Under the pieces are notes generated by a model, which saw nothing but the letters and a program-made list of their open reading frames with translations, was not told where the DNA came from and did not search any database. Made by a program: the position numbers and the translations under genes. From the NCBI RefSeq assembly GCF_018829635.1, contig NZ_JAHKKG010000026.1:1-32398 (forward strand): 32,398 nt of DNA. Direction: 5' to 3'. Origin of the DNA: Paractinoplanes bogorensis (GTDB taxonomy: Bacteria; Actinomycetota; Actinomycetes; Mycobacteriales; Micromonosporaceae). Below, piece after piece: positions 1 through 7,707 of this stretch (its first letter is position 1; each line of letters begins with the position of its first letter).

Positions 1-166
1 TGCCGGTTGCCCGCCGTGGGGCGCAGCCTGTCGCGCGGATCGGAATGCCGGTTGCCCGCCGTGGGGCGCAGCCTGTCGCGCGGATCGGAATGCCGGTTGC
101 CCGCCGTGGGGCGCAGCCTGTCGCGCGAATCGGGACGCCGGTCGCCCACCGTGGCGGCCGGCGTCC
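1..166. repeat. 45-bp tandem minisatellite, about 3.7 copies
   Basis: Copies occupy 1-45, 46-90 and 91-135. The first two are identical and the third differs at only a few bases near its end. A fourth, decayed copy follows to about 166. The unit length is a multiple of three, so open frames run through it, but they are repetitive, have no recognisable domain and no ribosome binding site. I read it as non-coding. The array starts at the window edge, so its true length is unknown. From about 167 to 319 I see nothing further. Confidence 0.9.
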
Positions 167-319
167 CGTGTCTTTCCGGCGCGTGGTCACCGAAGACCCG
201 CTCGACGTGTTCCCGCCCGCGTCACCCGGCCGGTTGGCGGCCGGCACCCCGGCCTGGCCGCCGCTGCCCGTCCGGTGGTGTCGTCGCGTTCGCCGGTATT
301 CGCGGCCTTTCGGAAAGCA

Positions 320-348
320 TTGACAAGCCTGAAATCCATAGTTAACTT
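320..348 (+). promoter_or_regulatory. Probable promoter of the GH54 gene
   Basis: A perfect TTGACA lies at 320-325. After a 17-bp spacer comes TAACTT at 343-348, which fits the loose actinobacterial -10 pattern TANNNT. The region is locally AT-rich against a very GC-rich background and sits about 85 bases before the GH54 start. Confidence 0.5.
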
Positions 349-349
349 C

Positions 350-363
350 TGTGAACGTTAACA
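350..363. promoter_or_regulatory. LacI-type operator candidate before GH54
   Basis: TGTGAACGTTAACA is a 14-bp inverted repeat with one mismatched pair and a central CG, the usual architecture of LacI-family operators. It begins two bases after the predicted -10 element, where a bound repressor would block transcription. A second GTTAAC lies at 341-346. No LacI-family gene is in the window, so the cognate regulator would be elsewhere. Confidence 0.5.
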
Positions 364-433
364 ACACGATCCATGGCTCCAGCAGCAACCGGTTCACCGT
401 CCGGCTGCTTCGCATTTCAGCGAAAGGCGCATC

Positions 434-1906
434 ATGGGTAAAAGAACCTGGCGGACAGCCCTCGCCGCCACTGTCCTCGCGGCCGGCGCCGCCCTCTTCG
501 GCTCGGGTCCGGCCCAGGCCGCGGGCACCGGGCCGTGCGATCTCTACGCGAGCGGCGGCACCCCCTGCGTGGCCGCGCACAGCACCACCCGCGCGCTGTT
601 CGGCTCCTACGGCGGCTCGCTCTATCAGGTGCGGCGCTGGTCCGACGGCGCGACCTCGAACATCGGCGTGCTCAGTGCCGGCGGTTATGCGAACGCGGCG
701 ACGCAGGACTCGTTCTGCTCGGGGACGTATTGCACGATCGTGCGCATCTATGACCAGACGAGCCGGCACAACGATCTGACGATCGCGCCCGGCGGCGGCG
801 CCAACCCGACCGCCGATCAGGGTGCCAACGCGGCCGCCCTGCCGGTGACGGCGGGTGATCACAAGGTCTATGGCGTGTACATCTCGGCCGGGAACGGCTA
901 TCGCAACAATGCGACCAACGGCATCGCGACCGGCAGTGCGCCCGAGGGCATGTACATGGTCACTGAGGGCACGCATGTTAACGATCGCTGCTGCTTCGAC
1001 TACGGTAATGCGGAAACCAACAACATGGACACCGGGAACGGTGACATGGATGCGATCTATTTCGGGAACCTGTGCTGGTTCTCGCCCTGTTCGGCGGGAC
1101 CGCGGGTGGCCGCCGACCTGGAGAACGGGTTGTTCGCGGGTGGCAACGGATCGTGGACGGCGAACACGGGACGCAACAGCGCGTTCGTCACGGCCGTGCT
1201 GAAGAACAACGGCACGTCCACGTACGCGATCAAGGACGGGAACGCCCAGTCGGGTGGGCTGGCCACGCGCTACAACGGAGCGTTGCCGACGCAGTCCGGC
1301 TACAACCCGATGACCAAGCAGGGCGCGATCATCCTGGGCATCGGCGGGGACAACAGCAACGGCTCGGTCGGGTCGTTCTTCGAAGGCGTGATGACCAGCG
1401 GTTACCCGAGTGACGCGACGGAGAACTCGGTGCAGTCCAACATCGTCGCCGTCGGTTACAGCAAGAGCGTCACGTTCCCGGTGAACGGCGCCACCTACCG
1501 GCTCACCAACCTCGCGGCGGGCAAGGTGCTCGACGCCGTCAACTGCGGCACCGCCAACGGCACGGCGATCCAGGTGTGGCAGTCGCTCGGCAACTCGTGT
1601 CAGCAGTGGCGCTTCAACAGTGTCGGCGCGAACAAGTGGACGATCACCAACGTCAACGCGGGCAAGGTGCTCGACGCGGTCAATTGCGGTCAGGCGCTCG
1701 GCACGGCCGTCAATCTGTGGCAGTCGCTGGGCAACACGTGCCAGCAGTGGGCGGTCATTCCGGCCGGCAACGGGCGTTACGAGCTCGTCGTCGAGAACAG
1801 CGGCATGGTGCTCGACGACCAGAACTGCGGCACCGCCAACGGCACCAAGGCCCAGCTCTGGATGTGGCTCAACAACACGTGCCAGCTCTGGTCGATCGCA
1901 CCCTGA
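434..1906 (+). CDS. abfB: Secreted GH54 alpha-L-arabinofuranosidase with ricin-type (CBM13) domain
   Basis: Predicted extracellular enzyme that removes arabinofuranosyl side chains from arabinan or arabinoxylan. Residues 1 to about 29 form a Sec signal peptide ending in AQA. The GH54 catalytic domain spans roughly residues 30-350. E230 in DLENGLF and D306 in GIGGDNSN have the same 76-residue spacing as the nucleophile and acid/base (E221, D297) of the fungal family founder. The adjacent Cys186-Cys187 recalls its unusual vicinal disulfide. Residues about 355-490 form a beta-trefoil with three repeats carrying QxW-type ends (QQW, QQW, QLW), in place of the CBM42 of the fungal enzymes. A GAAAGG ribosome site precedes the ATG. 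The gene stands alone behind its own promoter and operator. Confidence 0.92.
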   Translation: MGKRTWRTALAATVLAAGAALFGSGPAQAAGTGPCDLYASGGTPCVAAHSTTRALFGSYGGSLYQVRRWSDGATSNIGVLSAGGYANAATQDSFCSGTYCTIVRIYDQTSRHNDLTIAPGGGANPTADQGANAAALPVTAGDHKVYGVYISAGNGYRNNATNGIATGSAPEGMYMVTEGTHVNDRCCFDYGNAETNNMDTGNGDMDAIYFGNLCWFSPCSAGPRVAADLENGLFAGGNGSWTANTGRNSAFVTAVLKNNGTSTYAIKDGNAQSGGLATRYNGALPTQSGYNPMTKQGAIILGIGGDNSNGSVGSFFEGVMTSGYPSDATENSVQSNIVAVGYSKSVTFPVNGATYRLTNLAAGKVLDAVNCGTANGTAIQVWQSLGNSCQQWRFNSVGANKWTITNVNAGKVLDAVNCGQALGTAVNLWQSLGNTCQQWAVIPAGNGRYELVVENSGMVLDDQNCGTANGTKAQLWMWLNNTCQLWSIAP

Positions 1907-1919
1907 GCAGTCCAGCCGG

Positions 1920-1932
1920 CGACGTGACGTCG
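1920..1932 (+). terminator. Weak hairpin after GH54
   Basis: CGACG (1920-1924) and CGTCG (1928-1932) can pair around a TGA loop, with partial outer pairing CCG/CGG. It lies 13 bases after the stop codon but has no T-run, so it is at best a Rho-independent-like stop of the kind common in high-GC genomes. Confidence 0.25.
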
Positions 1933-1987
1933 GGTCGGCTCCGGCTATGCGCGTCGTCGCCGTGCGTGACTGCGTGGCCGGGCTTGA

Positions 1988-2107
1988 GGTCGAGGTCGAG
2001 CAGGGCGGTCCGGATCGGCCTCGGCATCACGATCAGCGTGGGAACGCCGGGCACGGCCGGTCGAGGTCGAGGGTGACGGCGTGGTCGAGCTTTACGTCGA
2101 GGTCGAG
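1988..2107. repeat. Dispersed GTCGAGGTCGAG repeats in the intergenic region
   Basis: The 12-mer GTCGAGGTCGAG occurs at about 1989-2000, 2060-2071 and 2096-2107, with a lone GTCGAG between the last two. The offsets (71 and 36 bases) suggest remnants of a roughly 36-bp tandem unit. I see no gene in 1907-2160. Confidence 0.6.
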
Positions 2108-2160
2108 CTGGTCGCGGCCGGGAGCAGCTCGGAAGCCGGATTGGCAGTAGCGTCGGGGAA

Positions 2161-3075
2161 ATGATCTCGGCGCTCTCCGGATTCGCGGTCATCGGCGTGA
2201 TCGTGCTCGCCGGATGGGTGGCCGGCCGCTGGGGCCGGCTGCCCGCCGGGACCGAGGCCGCGGCCGGGCGGCTCGCGTACACGGTCCTTTCGCCGTGCCT
2301 GCTCTTCGTCAGTGCCGCGGCGTCCGATCCGGCCGCGCTCTTCACCGAGCCGCTGCTGATCTCGGCCGCCGCGGCACTGATCTGTTTCGGTCTGCACACG
2401 TTCACCACGCGTGGCCGCGACCTCGGTACGCGCATCGTCGGGGCGCTCGGCGCGGGCTACGTCAACGCGGCGTTCATCGGGATCCCGGTGGCCTCCTACG
2501 TGCTGCACGACACCGCCCTGGTGGTGCCGATCATCATGCTGCAGCTGCTCGTCTTCATGCCGGCCACGGTGACCTTGCTCGAACTCGCCACAACCGGTCA
2601 CACGTCCTGGCGAACGTCACTCACCGTGCCTCTGCGCAGCCCACTCACCGTGGCTGTCGGGCTCGGGATCATCGTCTCGGTGACGGGCTTGCGAGTGCCG
2701 TCGGTGCTTCTCGAACCGATCTCCGCGATGGGCAACTCGGCCGCCCCGGTGGTGCTCGTCGCCTTCGGCATGTCACTCTCCGGCGGCCGCCTGCTCGAGC
2801 CCGGCCCCGACCGCGTCCCGATTCTCGCCGCCGTCGTGCTCAAGGCCGCGATCATGCCCGCGCTCGCGTTTCTGCTCGCTCTCGTCGTCGGTCTGGCTCC
2901 GGAGGAGGTGTACGCGGTCACCGTGCTGGCCGCCCTTCCCGCAGCTCAGAACGTTTTCCTGTACGCGCAGGCCTTCAACACCGGACTCACGCTCGCCCGG
3001 GATGCGGTGTTCCTGTCCACGCTCGCCTGTCTGCCCGCCCTGCTGACAATTGCGATCTTGCACACGTTGACCTGA
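2161..3075 (+). CDS. AEC-family (auxin efflux carrier-like) transporter
   Basis: A 304-residue integral membrane protein with about ten hydrophobic helices and a short polar middle, the pattern of bacterial Mem_trans/AEC permeases. Motifs seen include the N-terminal FAVIGVIVLAGWVAGRWG helix and a GYVNAAFIGIPVASYVL stretch, which is typical of the family. Its C-terminal half repeats the theme with PAAQNVFLYAQAFNTG. Bacterial members often export or exchange organic acids such as malate or malonate; the substrate cannot be told here. A GGGGA sits just before the ATG. The flavin reductase gene follows after 29 bases on the same strand, so the two may be co-transcribed. Confidence 0.85.
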   Translation: MISALSGFAVIGVIVLAGWVAGRWGRLPAGTEAAAGRLAYTVLSPCLLFVSAAASDPAALFTEPLLISAAAALICFGLHTFTTRGRDLGTRIVGALGAGYVNAAFIGIPVASYVLHDTALVVPIIMLQLLVFMPATVTLLELATTGHTSWRTSLTVPLRSPLTVAVGLGIIVSVTGLRVPSVLLEPISAMGNSAAPVVLVAFGMSLSGGRLLEPGPDRVPILAAVVLKAAIMPALAFLLALVVGLAPEEVYAVTVLAALPAAQNVFLYAQAFNTGLTLARDAVFLSTLACLPALLTIAILHTLT

Positions 3076-3104
3076 ACCGCGGTTGAGGTTCTACGGTTTG
3101 TCGT

Positions 3105-3575
3105 GTGTTCAGCACCATCGACAGCTTCAAGGCGGCTTTCCGTCGCTACCCGACCGGCGTCGCGATCATCTCGGCCGCGGGCCCGGTCGGCCTGACCGCG
3201 TCGAGCGTGGCCTCGGTGTCGCTCGATCCGCCCGCGCTGTCGTTCTCGGTCATGGATTCGCCGTCGGCGCAGGCCCTCGTGCGCGCGCCGAGCTTCGTCG
3301 TCAACCTGCTCGGCCCCGAGTCGATCAGTTTGGCGCGGGCCTTCGCCGGTCCGGGCGGGCCGCGTTTCACCCCCGACCAGGGCTGGGAGTATCTGCCCGA
3401 CGGCGAGCCGGTCCTCACCGGAGCCCTGGCGTCCCTGCGCGGCACCCCGCTGCAGTTGGTGCCGGTCGGCACCTCCACCGTAGTGATCGCCGAGATCCAC
3501 GAGGTCCTGCTGGGCGAGCCGGGCGGCCACCTCGTCTACCACGACCGTGACTTCATCGCCTCCCCACGCCGCTGA
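3105..3575 (+). CDS. Flavin reductase-like domain protein (FMN-binding split barrel)
   Basis: A 156-residue protein covering one flavin reductase-like domain, the usual family length. It opens with FKAAFRRYPTGVAIISA, the conserved start of HpaC/flavin reductase proteins, followed by GLTASSVASVSLDPPALSFSV and PSFVVNLL, which build the FMN pocket. Such proteins reduce FMN or FAD with NAD(P)H and feed a partner monooxygenase, but no monooxygenase gene is visible nearby. The start is a GTG with only a weak upstream purine stretch. It may be co-transcribed with the AEC carrier. Substrate and partner are unknown. Confidence 0.85.
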   Translation: MFSTIDSFKAAFRRYPTGVAIISAAGPVGLTASSVASVSLDPPALSFSVMDSPSAQALVRAPSFVVNLLGPESISLARAFAGPGGPRFTPDQGWEYLPDGEPVLTGALASLRGTPLQLVPVGTSTVVIAEIHEVLLGEPGGHLVYHDRDFIASPRR

Positions 3576-3627
3576 CCAGGCCGCCGCCCGCCACCCTGGG
3601 AGCAGTCGTTCGTTCAGCGAGATGTGC

Positions 3628-3723
3628 TGGAGCGGGTGGCCGGAAGCCGCGTGGAGCGGGTGGCCGGAAGCCGCGTGGAGCGGGTGGCCGGAAGCCGCGT
3701 GGAGCGGGTGGCCGGAAGCCGCG
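3628..3723. repeat. 24-bp minisatellite, four exact copies
   Basis: Four identical 24-bp units lie at 3628-3651, 3652-3675, 3676-3699 and 3700-3723, between the flavin reductase stop and the LysR stop. Eight codons per unit give an apparent WSGWPEAA repeat on one strand, but no ribosome site, domain or start supports translation. Perfect identity suggests recent expansion or homogenisation. Confidence 0.95.
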
Positions 3724-3764
3724 GTGGGACAGTCGGGAGCCTGGGTGCGGGCGGGACGCTTCGG

Positions 3765-3776
3765 CCGTACGGGAAA
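3765..3776 (+). repeat. CCGTACGGGAAA recurrent motif, intergenic copy
   Basis: An exact copy of the 12-mer that also occurs at 8755-8766 and, on the minus strand, at 17797-17808. Near-copies lie elsewhere in the window. This one is outside any gene, which argues against a purely protein-level cause. Confidence 0.6.
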
Positions 3777-3788
3777 CGCATTGATGAT

Positions 3789-4631
3789 TTAAAGCATGCG
3801 CCGCAGGGCGGTCTCCACCGCATCGATCAAGGGATCGCCCGCGGTGCGCGGATGCCGCGTCAGGCCGAGTTCGACGTCCGGCAGGGGCGGCAGCGCGGAA
3901 GTGTCGTGGCCGACCATCGACGGTTCGAGGTTGGCCGGCATGAGCGCGCCGACCCCCAGCCCCGCCCGTAACGCGGCCTGCACGCCGACCAGGCTGTTGC
4001 TCTCGAACGCGACCCGCCACCGCCGGCCCGAGCTCTCCATCGCCGCCAGCACCGCCGTCCGCCAGGCGCAGGTGTTCGAGAACAGCACCACCGGCAGCGG
4101 ATCGGCCCGCAGGTCGACGCCCGGACCGATCGCCCAGGCCAGCGGCCGCCGGACCGTCCAGCGCGGCGCCTCGGGCAGGTCGGGGACTTCGTCGAGAACC
4201 AGATGGACCCGGCTCGTCTCATACGCTTCGCGCATAGCTGCCTTCGACGTGCACAACACCTCGAGCGTCGCCCCGGGATGGAGCCCGGCCAGGTCGGCCA
4301 GCGCCTGCGGAAGCCGGGACGCCGCCAGATCTTCGAGCAGCCCGACACCGCAGTGACCGGTCAGCGTCCGGCCCGTCTCGGTGAGAGCCTGGGCCGAGAG
4401 CGAGAGGATCCTTTCCGCGTACGGAATAAGCTCCTCCCCGGCCCGCGTCGGCGCGACACCCGACGGCGACCGGTGCAGCAGCGGACGGCCGACGACACTC
4501 TCGAGCCGGCGTAACTGCTGGCTGAGCGCCGGTTGCGTGACGCCGAGCGTGCTCGCGCCACGACTGATGCTGCCCGCACGCACCGCCGTCACGAACGACC
4601 GCAACAACCCCGTCTCGAGCTCTCTCCCCAT
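3789..4631 (-). CDS. LysR-family transcriptional regulator
   Basis: A 280-residue LysR protein. The N-terminal winged helix-turn-helix covers about residues 8-65 (SRGASTLGVTQPALSQQLRR then LESVVGRPLLHRS and PTRAGEEL). A substrate-binding domain follows, starting near residue 90. It is slightly shorter than the usual 290-310 because the effector domain is compact. It is divergent from the MFS transporter gene with 71 bases between starts, the classic arrangement for a LysR regulator of its neighbour. The start codon itself lies inside an ATAA-N7-TTAT palindrome, so binding there could also repress its own synthesis. The ligand is unknown. Confidence 0.92.
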   Translation of the reverse strand: MGRELETGLLRSFVTAVRAGSISRGASTLGVTQPALSQQLRRLESVVGRPLLHRSPSGVAPTRAGEELIPYAERILSLSAQALTETGRTLTGHCGVGLLEDLAASRLPQALADLAGLHPGATLEVLCTSKAAMREAYETSRVHLVLDEVPDLPEAPRWTVRRPLAWAIGPGVDLRADPLPVVLFSNTCAWRTAVLAAMESSGRRWRVAFESNSLVGVQAALRAGLGVGALMPANLEPSMVGHDTSALPPLPDVELGLTRHPRTAGDPLIDAVETALRRML

Positions 4632-4662
4632 AACGATTCATTATGTCTGGCCTTAGCAAGGC
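4629..4662. promoter_or_regulatory. Candidate LysR operators in the divergent spacer
   Basis: CATAACGATTCATTATG (4629-4645) is an inverted repeat with a T-N11-A core, the LysR-box signature, and it overlaps the LysR start codon. A second dyad, GCCTT-AGC-AAGGC, is at 4650-4662. Together they fill the half of the spacer next to the regulator gene. Confidence 0.5.
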
Positions 4663-4702
4663 TGGTCTTCCTATCAACCGGGCTCGGTTCTAGCGTCGGG
4701 GG

Positions 4703-5905
4703 ATGACCGGATACCGGCAGGTGCTCACCGTGCCCGGCCTCGCCTCGCTACTGTGCGTCTCGCTGCTCGCCCGCACCGCGATCACGGCCGATGTGATGGC
4801 GCTGACGCTCTATGTCGTGCTCGGCCTGAACCTCAGTTACGTGGCGGCCGGCGGCATCACGGCGGCACTGACCGCGGGCGTCGCACTCGGCGGCCCGCTG
4901 CTCGGCCGCCTGATCGACGCGCGGGGTGTGCGCACGGTTCTGCTTCTGACCATCCTCGCGCAGGTCGCGTTCTGGGCGAGCGTTCCTTTCCTCCCGTACG
5001 CCGTACTTCTGCCCGCCGCCCTCCTGGCCGGACTGCTGATGGTGCCCGCGCAGTCCGTGACCCGGCAGGCGATCACCGCCACGGTTCCGGCCGGCCGGCG
5101 GCGGGCCGCGTTCGCGCTGGAATCCGTGCAGGGCGAGTTGTCGTACATCATCGGCCCGGCCCTGGTCATCCTGGGCGCGGCCACGTTGTCGCCCGATGTC
5201 ATGGCCTGGGTCGTCGGCGCGACGATCGTCGCCGGGGGAGCCGGCATCGCCCTGCTCAACCCACCCGTACGGTCGGACGGCGAACGCACCGCCACCCGCA
5301 TCCCACGCCGCCGGTGGCTGCGCTCCGGCATGATCGCCGCCCTGATCATGGCCTTCGGCGCGACCACCCTGCTCAGCGGCGTCGACCTGGCCATCGTGGC
5401 GACGCTGCGCGAGTCCGGTCAGGTGTCGTGGGCCGCCGTGGTCGTCGTGGTCTTCGGCGTGTGCTCGATCGCCGGCGGCCTGGTCCACGGGGCCCTGACC
5501 CGCCCGCTGCCCACCTGGCTCCTGCTGGCCCTGCTCGGAATGCTGACGATCCCGGCCGCCCTGGCCCACGACTGGCGCTGGCTGTGCGTAGCCGTGGTCG
5601 GTGCCGGACTGCTCACCGCACCCACGCTGGCCACAGTCGCCGACTCGGTCAGCCGGCTCGCTCCGGCCGGCGTGCGGGGCGAGGCCACCGGCTTGCAGTC
5701 GTCGGCGCAGAGTGCCGGGTTCGCGCTGGGTTCCCCGCTGGTCGGAGCCGCGATCGACCTGACCGTCCCCGCGGGCGGCTTCGTCACCGCGGGGCTGGCC
5801 GGCCTGATCGCTGCCGTGATCGGCTACGCACTCAGCCGCCGAACCCGCGCCGGAACAGGCACGCCGCCCGCCGCGGACACCCGGCAGGCCATGGTCCACC
5901 TCTGA
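4703..5905 (+). CDS. MFS transporter (probable efflux)
   Basis: A 400-residue major facilitator with about twelve predicted membrane helices split by a basic central loop (PRRRWLR near residue 200). The loop after helix two contains GRLIDARGVRTVLL, matching the GxLaDrxGrr-type motif A. The second half has a GVRGEATGLQSSAQSAGFALG stretch, typical of DHA1-like exporters. It lies divergent from the LysR gene, which probably controls it. Its stop is only 16 bases from the convergent SorC regulator stop. The substrate is unknown. Confidence 0.85.
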   Translation: MTGYRQVLTVPGLASLLCVSLLARTAITADVMALTLYVVLGLNLSYVAAGGITAALTAGVALGGPLLGRLIDARGVRTVLLLTILAQVAFWASVPFLPYAVLLPAALLAGLLMVPAQSVTRQAITATVPAGRRRAAFALESVQGELSYIIGPALVILGAATLSPDVMAWVVGATIVAGGAGIALLNPPVRSDGERTATRIPRRRWLRSGMIAALIMAFGATTLLSGVDLAIVATLRESGQVSWAAVVVVVFGVCSIAGGLVHGALTRPLPTWLLLALLGMLTIPAALAHDWRWLCVAVVGAGLLTAPTLATVADSVSRLAPAGVRGEATGLQSSAQSAGFALGSPLVGAAIDLTVPAGGFVTAGLAGLIAAVIGYALSRRTRAGTGTPPAADTRQAMVHL

Positions 5906-5921
5906 CCCGATCCGCGGGTGC

Positions 5922-6902
5922 TCAGGATTCCAGGAGGCTTCGCGCGACCTGCAGGTCGGTGATCAGCACGTTGGCCCAGCCACCCTTGACGGCGGCCCGG
6001 ATGGCGTTGCTCTTGCGCAGGCCGCCGGCCACGGCGACCCGCCGGGGGACCGCGCGCAGCGTCGACGAGTCGATGCCCAGCACCCGGTCGTCGAAGGCGG
6101 ACGTGATGTGCTCCCCGTCGGCGTCGAAGAAGCGCATGCAGACGTCACCGACCGCGCCCGCCGACCGCAACCCGGGCAGCTCGCTCTCGGCGAAGGCGTT
6201 GCCGCTCTCGCGCAGCAGCGGCGACGGCTCGATGCTGCCCACGCCGACCAGGGCCATGGTCAGGTCTTCGCACGCCTTGAGCACCGGCTCGATGTTGGGG
6301 TCGGTCACGAACATCTGCCGCATGTCGCCCGACGCCAGCAAGCCGGGCGCCTGCAGGTAGACCGCCTGGGCGCCGGTCAGCGCGGCCAAGCGGCCGGTGA
6401 TCCGGGTGGCCTGGGTCTGCGCGGTCACGTTGCCGACCCCGCCCAGCATCTGCACGACCTGGTCGGCCACCGGGGTCGGGCGGGGGTGCATCGCCTCGAC
6501 GGTGGCCAGGATCGTCGAGCTCCACGACGACACCCCGATGCGCTCGCCGCCCATCAGGGTCGTCTCCAGGTAGACCGCGGCCGCCGAGCCGAGCGCGCGC
6601 AGCACGTGACCCTCGTCGGCGTGGTCGTCGGTGTCGGCCACGATCACTTCGGTGAGCCCGTACGCCTGCTCGATCTGTTCCTCGAGTTCCGCGTAGACGC
6701 CGCGCGGCGCGATCACCGTCGTGCGCACGATGCCCAGCTCGACCGCGCGCTTGAGCAGCCGGGACACGCGCGGCTGGCTGATGTGCAGCTGCTGCGCGAT
6801 CTGCGGCTGGCGCATGCCCCGCTCGTGGTACATGCGGGCGACCTTGGTGAGCAGCCGGATCTGGTCGGTGGCCAGCTCGTCGACCGGGTAGCGCTCTGCC
6901 AC
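5922..6902 (-). CDS. SorC/DeoR-type sugar-binding transcriptional regulator
   Basis: The protein is about 326 residues from a GTG at 6902, chosen because GGGAGG lies 6-7 bases upstream of it. An open frame extends 37 codons further up to 7013, but that part is Cys- and Arg-rich and crosses the operator region. The N-terminus has a helix-turn-helix (MRQPQIAQQLHISQPRVSRL). The rest is a sugar-binding domain with GGERIGVSSWSSTI, VGSIEPSPLL and a C-terminal RRVAVAGGLRKSNAIRAA, typical of the SorC effector fold that senses phosphorylated sugars. It is divergent from the transport and catabolic operon and probably represses it until a sugar phosphate binds. Confidence 0.9.
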   Translation of the reverse strand: MAERYPVDELATDQIRLLTKVARMYHERGMRQPQIAQQLHISQPRVSRLLKRAVELGIVRTTVIAPRGVYAELEEQIEQAYGLTEVIVADTDDHADEGHVLRALGSAAAVYLETTLMGGERIGVSSWSSTILATVEAMHPRPTPVADQVVQMLGGVGNVTAQTQATRITGRLAALTGAQAVYLQAPGLLASGDMRQMFVTDPNIEPVLKACEDLTMALVGVGSIEPSPLLRESGNAFAESELPGLRSAGAVGDVCMRFFDADGEHITSAFDDRVLGIDSSTLRAVPRRVAVAGGLRKSNAIRAAVKGGWANVLITDLQVARSLLES

Positions 6903-6932
6903 TGACGTCCTCCCGTGCCTCGGCAAGTCCCG

Positions 6933-6946
6933 AGAATACTTATTCA
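6933..6946. promoter_or_regulatory. Operator copy 1, before the SorC gene
   Basis: AGAAT-ACTT-ATTCA, which on the minus strand reads TGAAT-AAGT-ATTCT. It matches the perfect dyad at 7038-7051 except for one outer base. It lies about 31 bases before the chosen GTG start, where autoregulation would be expected. Confidence 0.55.
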
Positions 6947-6986
6947 ACCCTGAAGCCGCCGACGCGCCCTGGCGAAAACAACCCCG

Positions 6987-7016
6987 TTGACAAGCGCGAC
7001 ATCGACCATTCACAGT
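6987..7016 (+). promoter_or_regulatory. Probable promoter of the sugar operon
   Basis: TTGACA at 6987-6992 is a perfect -35. The best -10 after 18 bases is CACAGT (7011-7016), which is weak, as might be expected for a regulated promoter. An inverted repeat, CCATTCA (7006-7012) with TGAATGG (7038-7044), flanks the likely start of transcription. Confidence 0.4.
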
Positions 7017-7037
7017 AGGTGCATGCCCAATCGCCTA

Positions 7038-7051
7038 TGAATGGATATTCA
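7038..7051. promoter_or_regulatory. Operator copy 2, before the sugar operon
   Basis: TGAAT-GGAT-ATTCA is a perfect 5-bp dyad with a 4-bp spacer. It ends two bases before the DUF2291 ATG, so binding would block transcription or early elongation. With copy 1 at 6933-6946 it defines a consensus TGAAT-N4-ATTCA. Confidence 0.6.
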
Positions 7052-7053
7052 GC

Positions 7054-7707
7054 ATGACGGCGGTGACCCGCAGAACGGTGGCGACTCTGGTGGCGGTGCT
7101 GGCGATGACCGCGGCCTGCTCGAAAGTGCCGGGTGTCTACGTGTACGAGAAGGACGGACAGGCCGCAGCCGCCGCCGCAGCCACCGATCCGGCGACGTAC
7201 GTGAACGACAACTGGGCGCAGAAGATCGTCCCGACCGTGCACGACAACGCGAAGGACGTCGTCGAGGTCGCCGCCGCCATCGCGAAGGACCCCGAGGCCG
7301 CGGGCCAGCAGTTCGGGCATCAGGCGGGGACCGGCAGCCCGTACGCGTACATGGTCAAGGGTTCCGGAAAGGTCACCGACGTCGACTCCTCGGTGCCGAC
7401 CGGCCCGGTCACCGTCGAGGTCCCGCAGGCGGGCGGCCAGCCGCTCAAGGTCACCATCGCCACCGGCCCGGTCATCGCCGGCACCGCGATCCGCGACGCG
7501 GTCGGCTTCATCTCGTTCGGCGACTTCACCAACCAGATCGACTACGCCGAGGTCGGCAACCAGATCAACGACCACGTGAAGACCGGCGTCATCGCCAAGA
7601 TCGACAAAAGCGGACTGAAGGGCCGGACCGTCGACTTCTACGGCGCGTTCTCCGCGCTCGCCCCGGGAACGATCTTCCTGGTGCCGACCGAGCTGGCGGT
7701 GAAGTGA
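7054..7707 (+). CDS. DUF2291-family lipoprotein of a sugar ABC operon
   Basis: A 217-residue protein with a lipoprotein signal: basic start, hydrophobic stretch and a lipobox-like TAAC with Cys22. The lipobox is slightly off consensus because Thr sits at -3. The remainder is a soluble exported domain with DPATYVNDNWAQKIVP and the C-terminal GRTVDFYGAFSALAPGTI, which I recognise as DUF2291. This family is repeatedly found first or last in ribose-type ABC transporter operons, but its role is not established; a part in substrate capture or transporter stability is inference. The stop overlaps the ATPase start by one base (TGATG), so the two are translationally coupled. Confidence 0.85.
   Translation: MTAVTRRTVATLVAVLAMTAACSKVPGVYVYEKDGQAAAAAAATDPATYVNDNWAQKIVPTVHDNAKDVVEVAAAIAKDPEAAGQQFGHQAGTGSPYAYMVKGSGKVTDVDSSVPTGPVTVEVPQAGGQPLKVTIATGPVIAGTAIRDAVGFISFGDFTNQIDYAEVGNQINDHVKTGVIAKIDKSGLKGRTVDFYGAFSALAPGTIFLVPTELAVK

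Noticed and set aside
7..345. Overlapping open frames across the 45-bp repeat
   Set aside because: They exist because 45 is a multiple of three and stops are rare at high GC. There is no ribosome site or domain.
3547..3792. Possible small repeat protein with WSGWPEAA units
   Set aside because: It starts inside the flavin reductase gene, is made almost wholly of the 24-bp minisatellite, and has no translation signal.
6903..7013. 37-codon N-terminal extension of the SorC-type regulator
   Set aside because: It crosses the operator region, is Cys/Arg-rich unlike the family, and a GTG with a strong GGGAGG site lies downstream.
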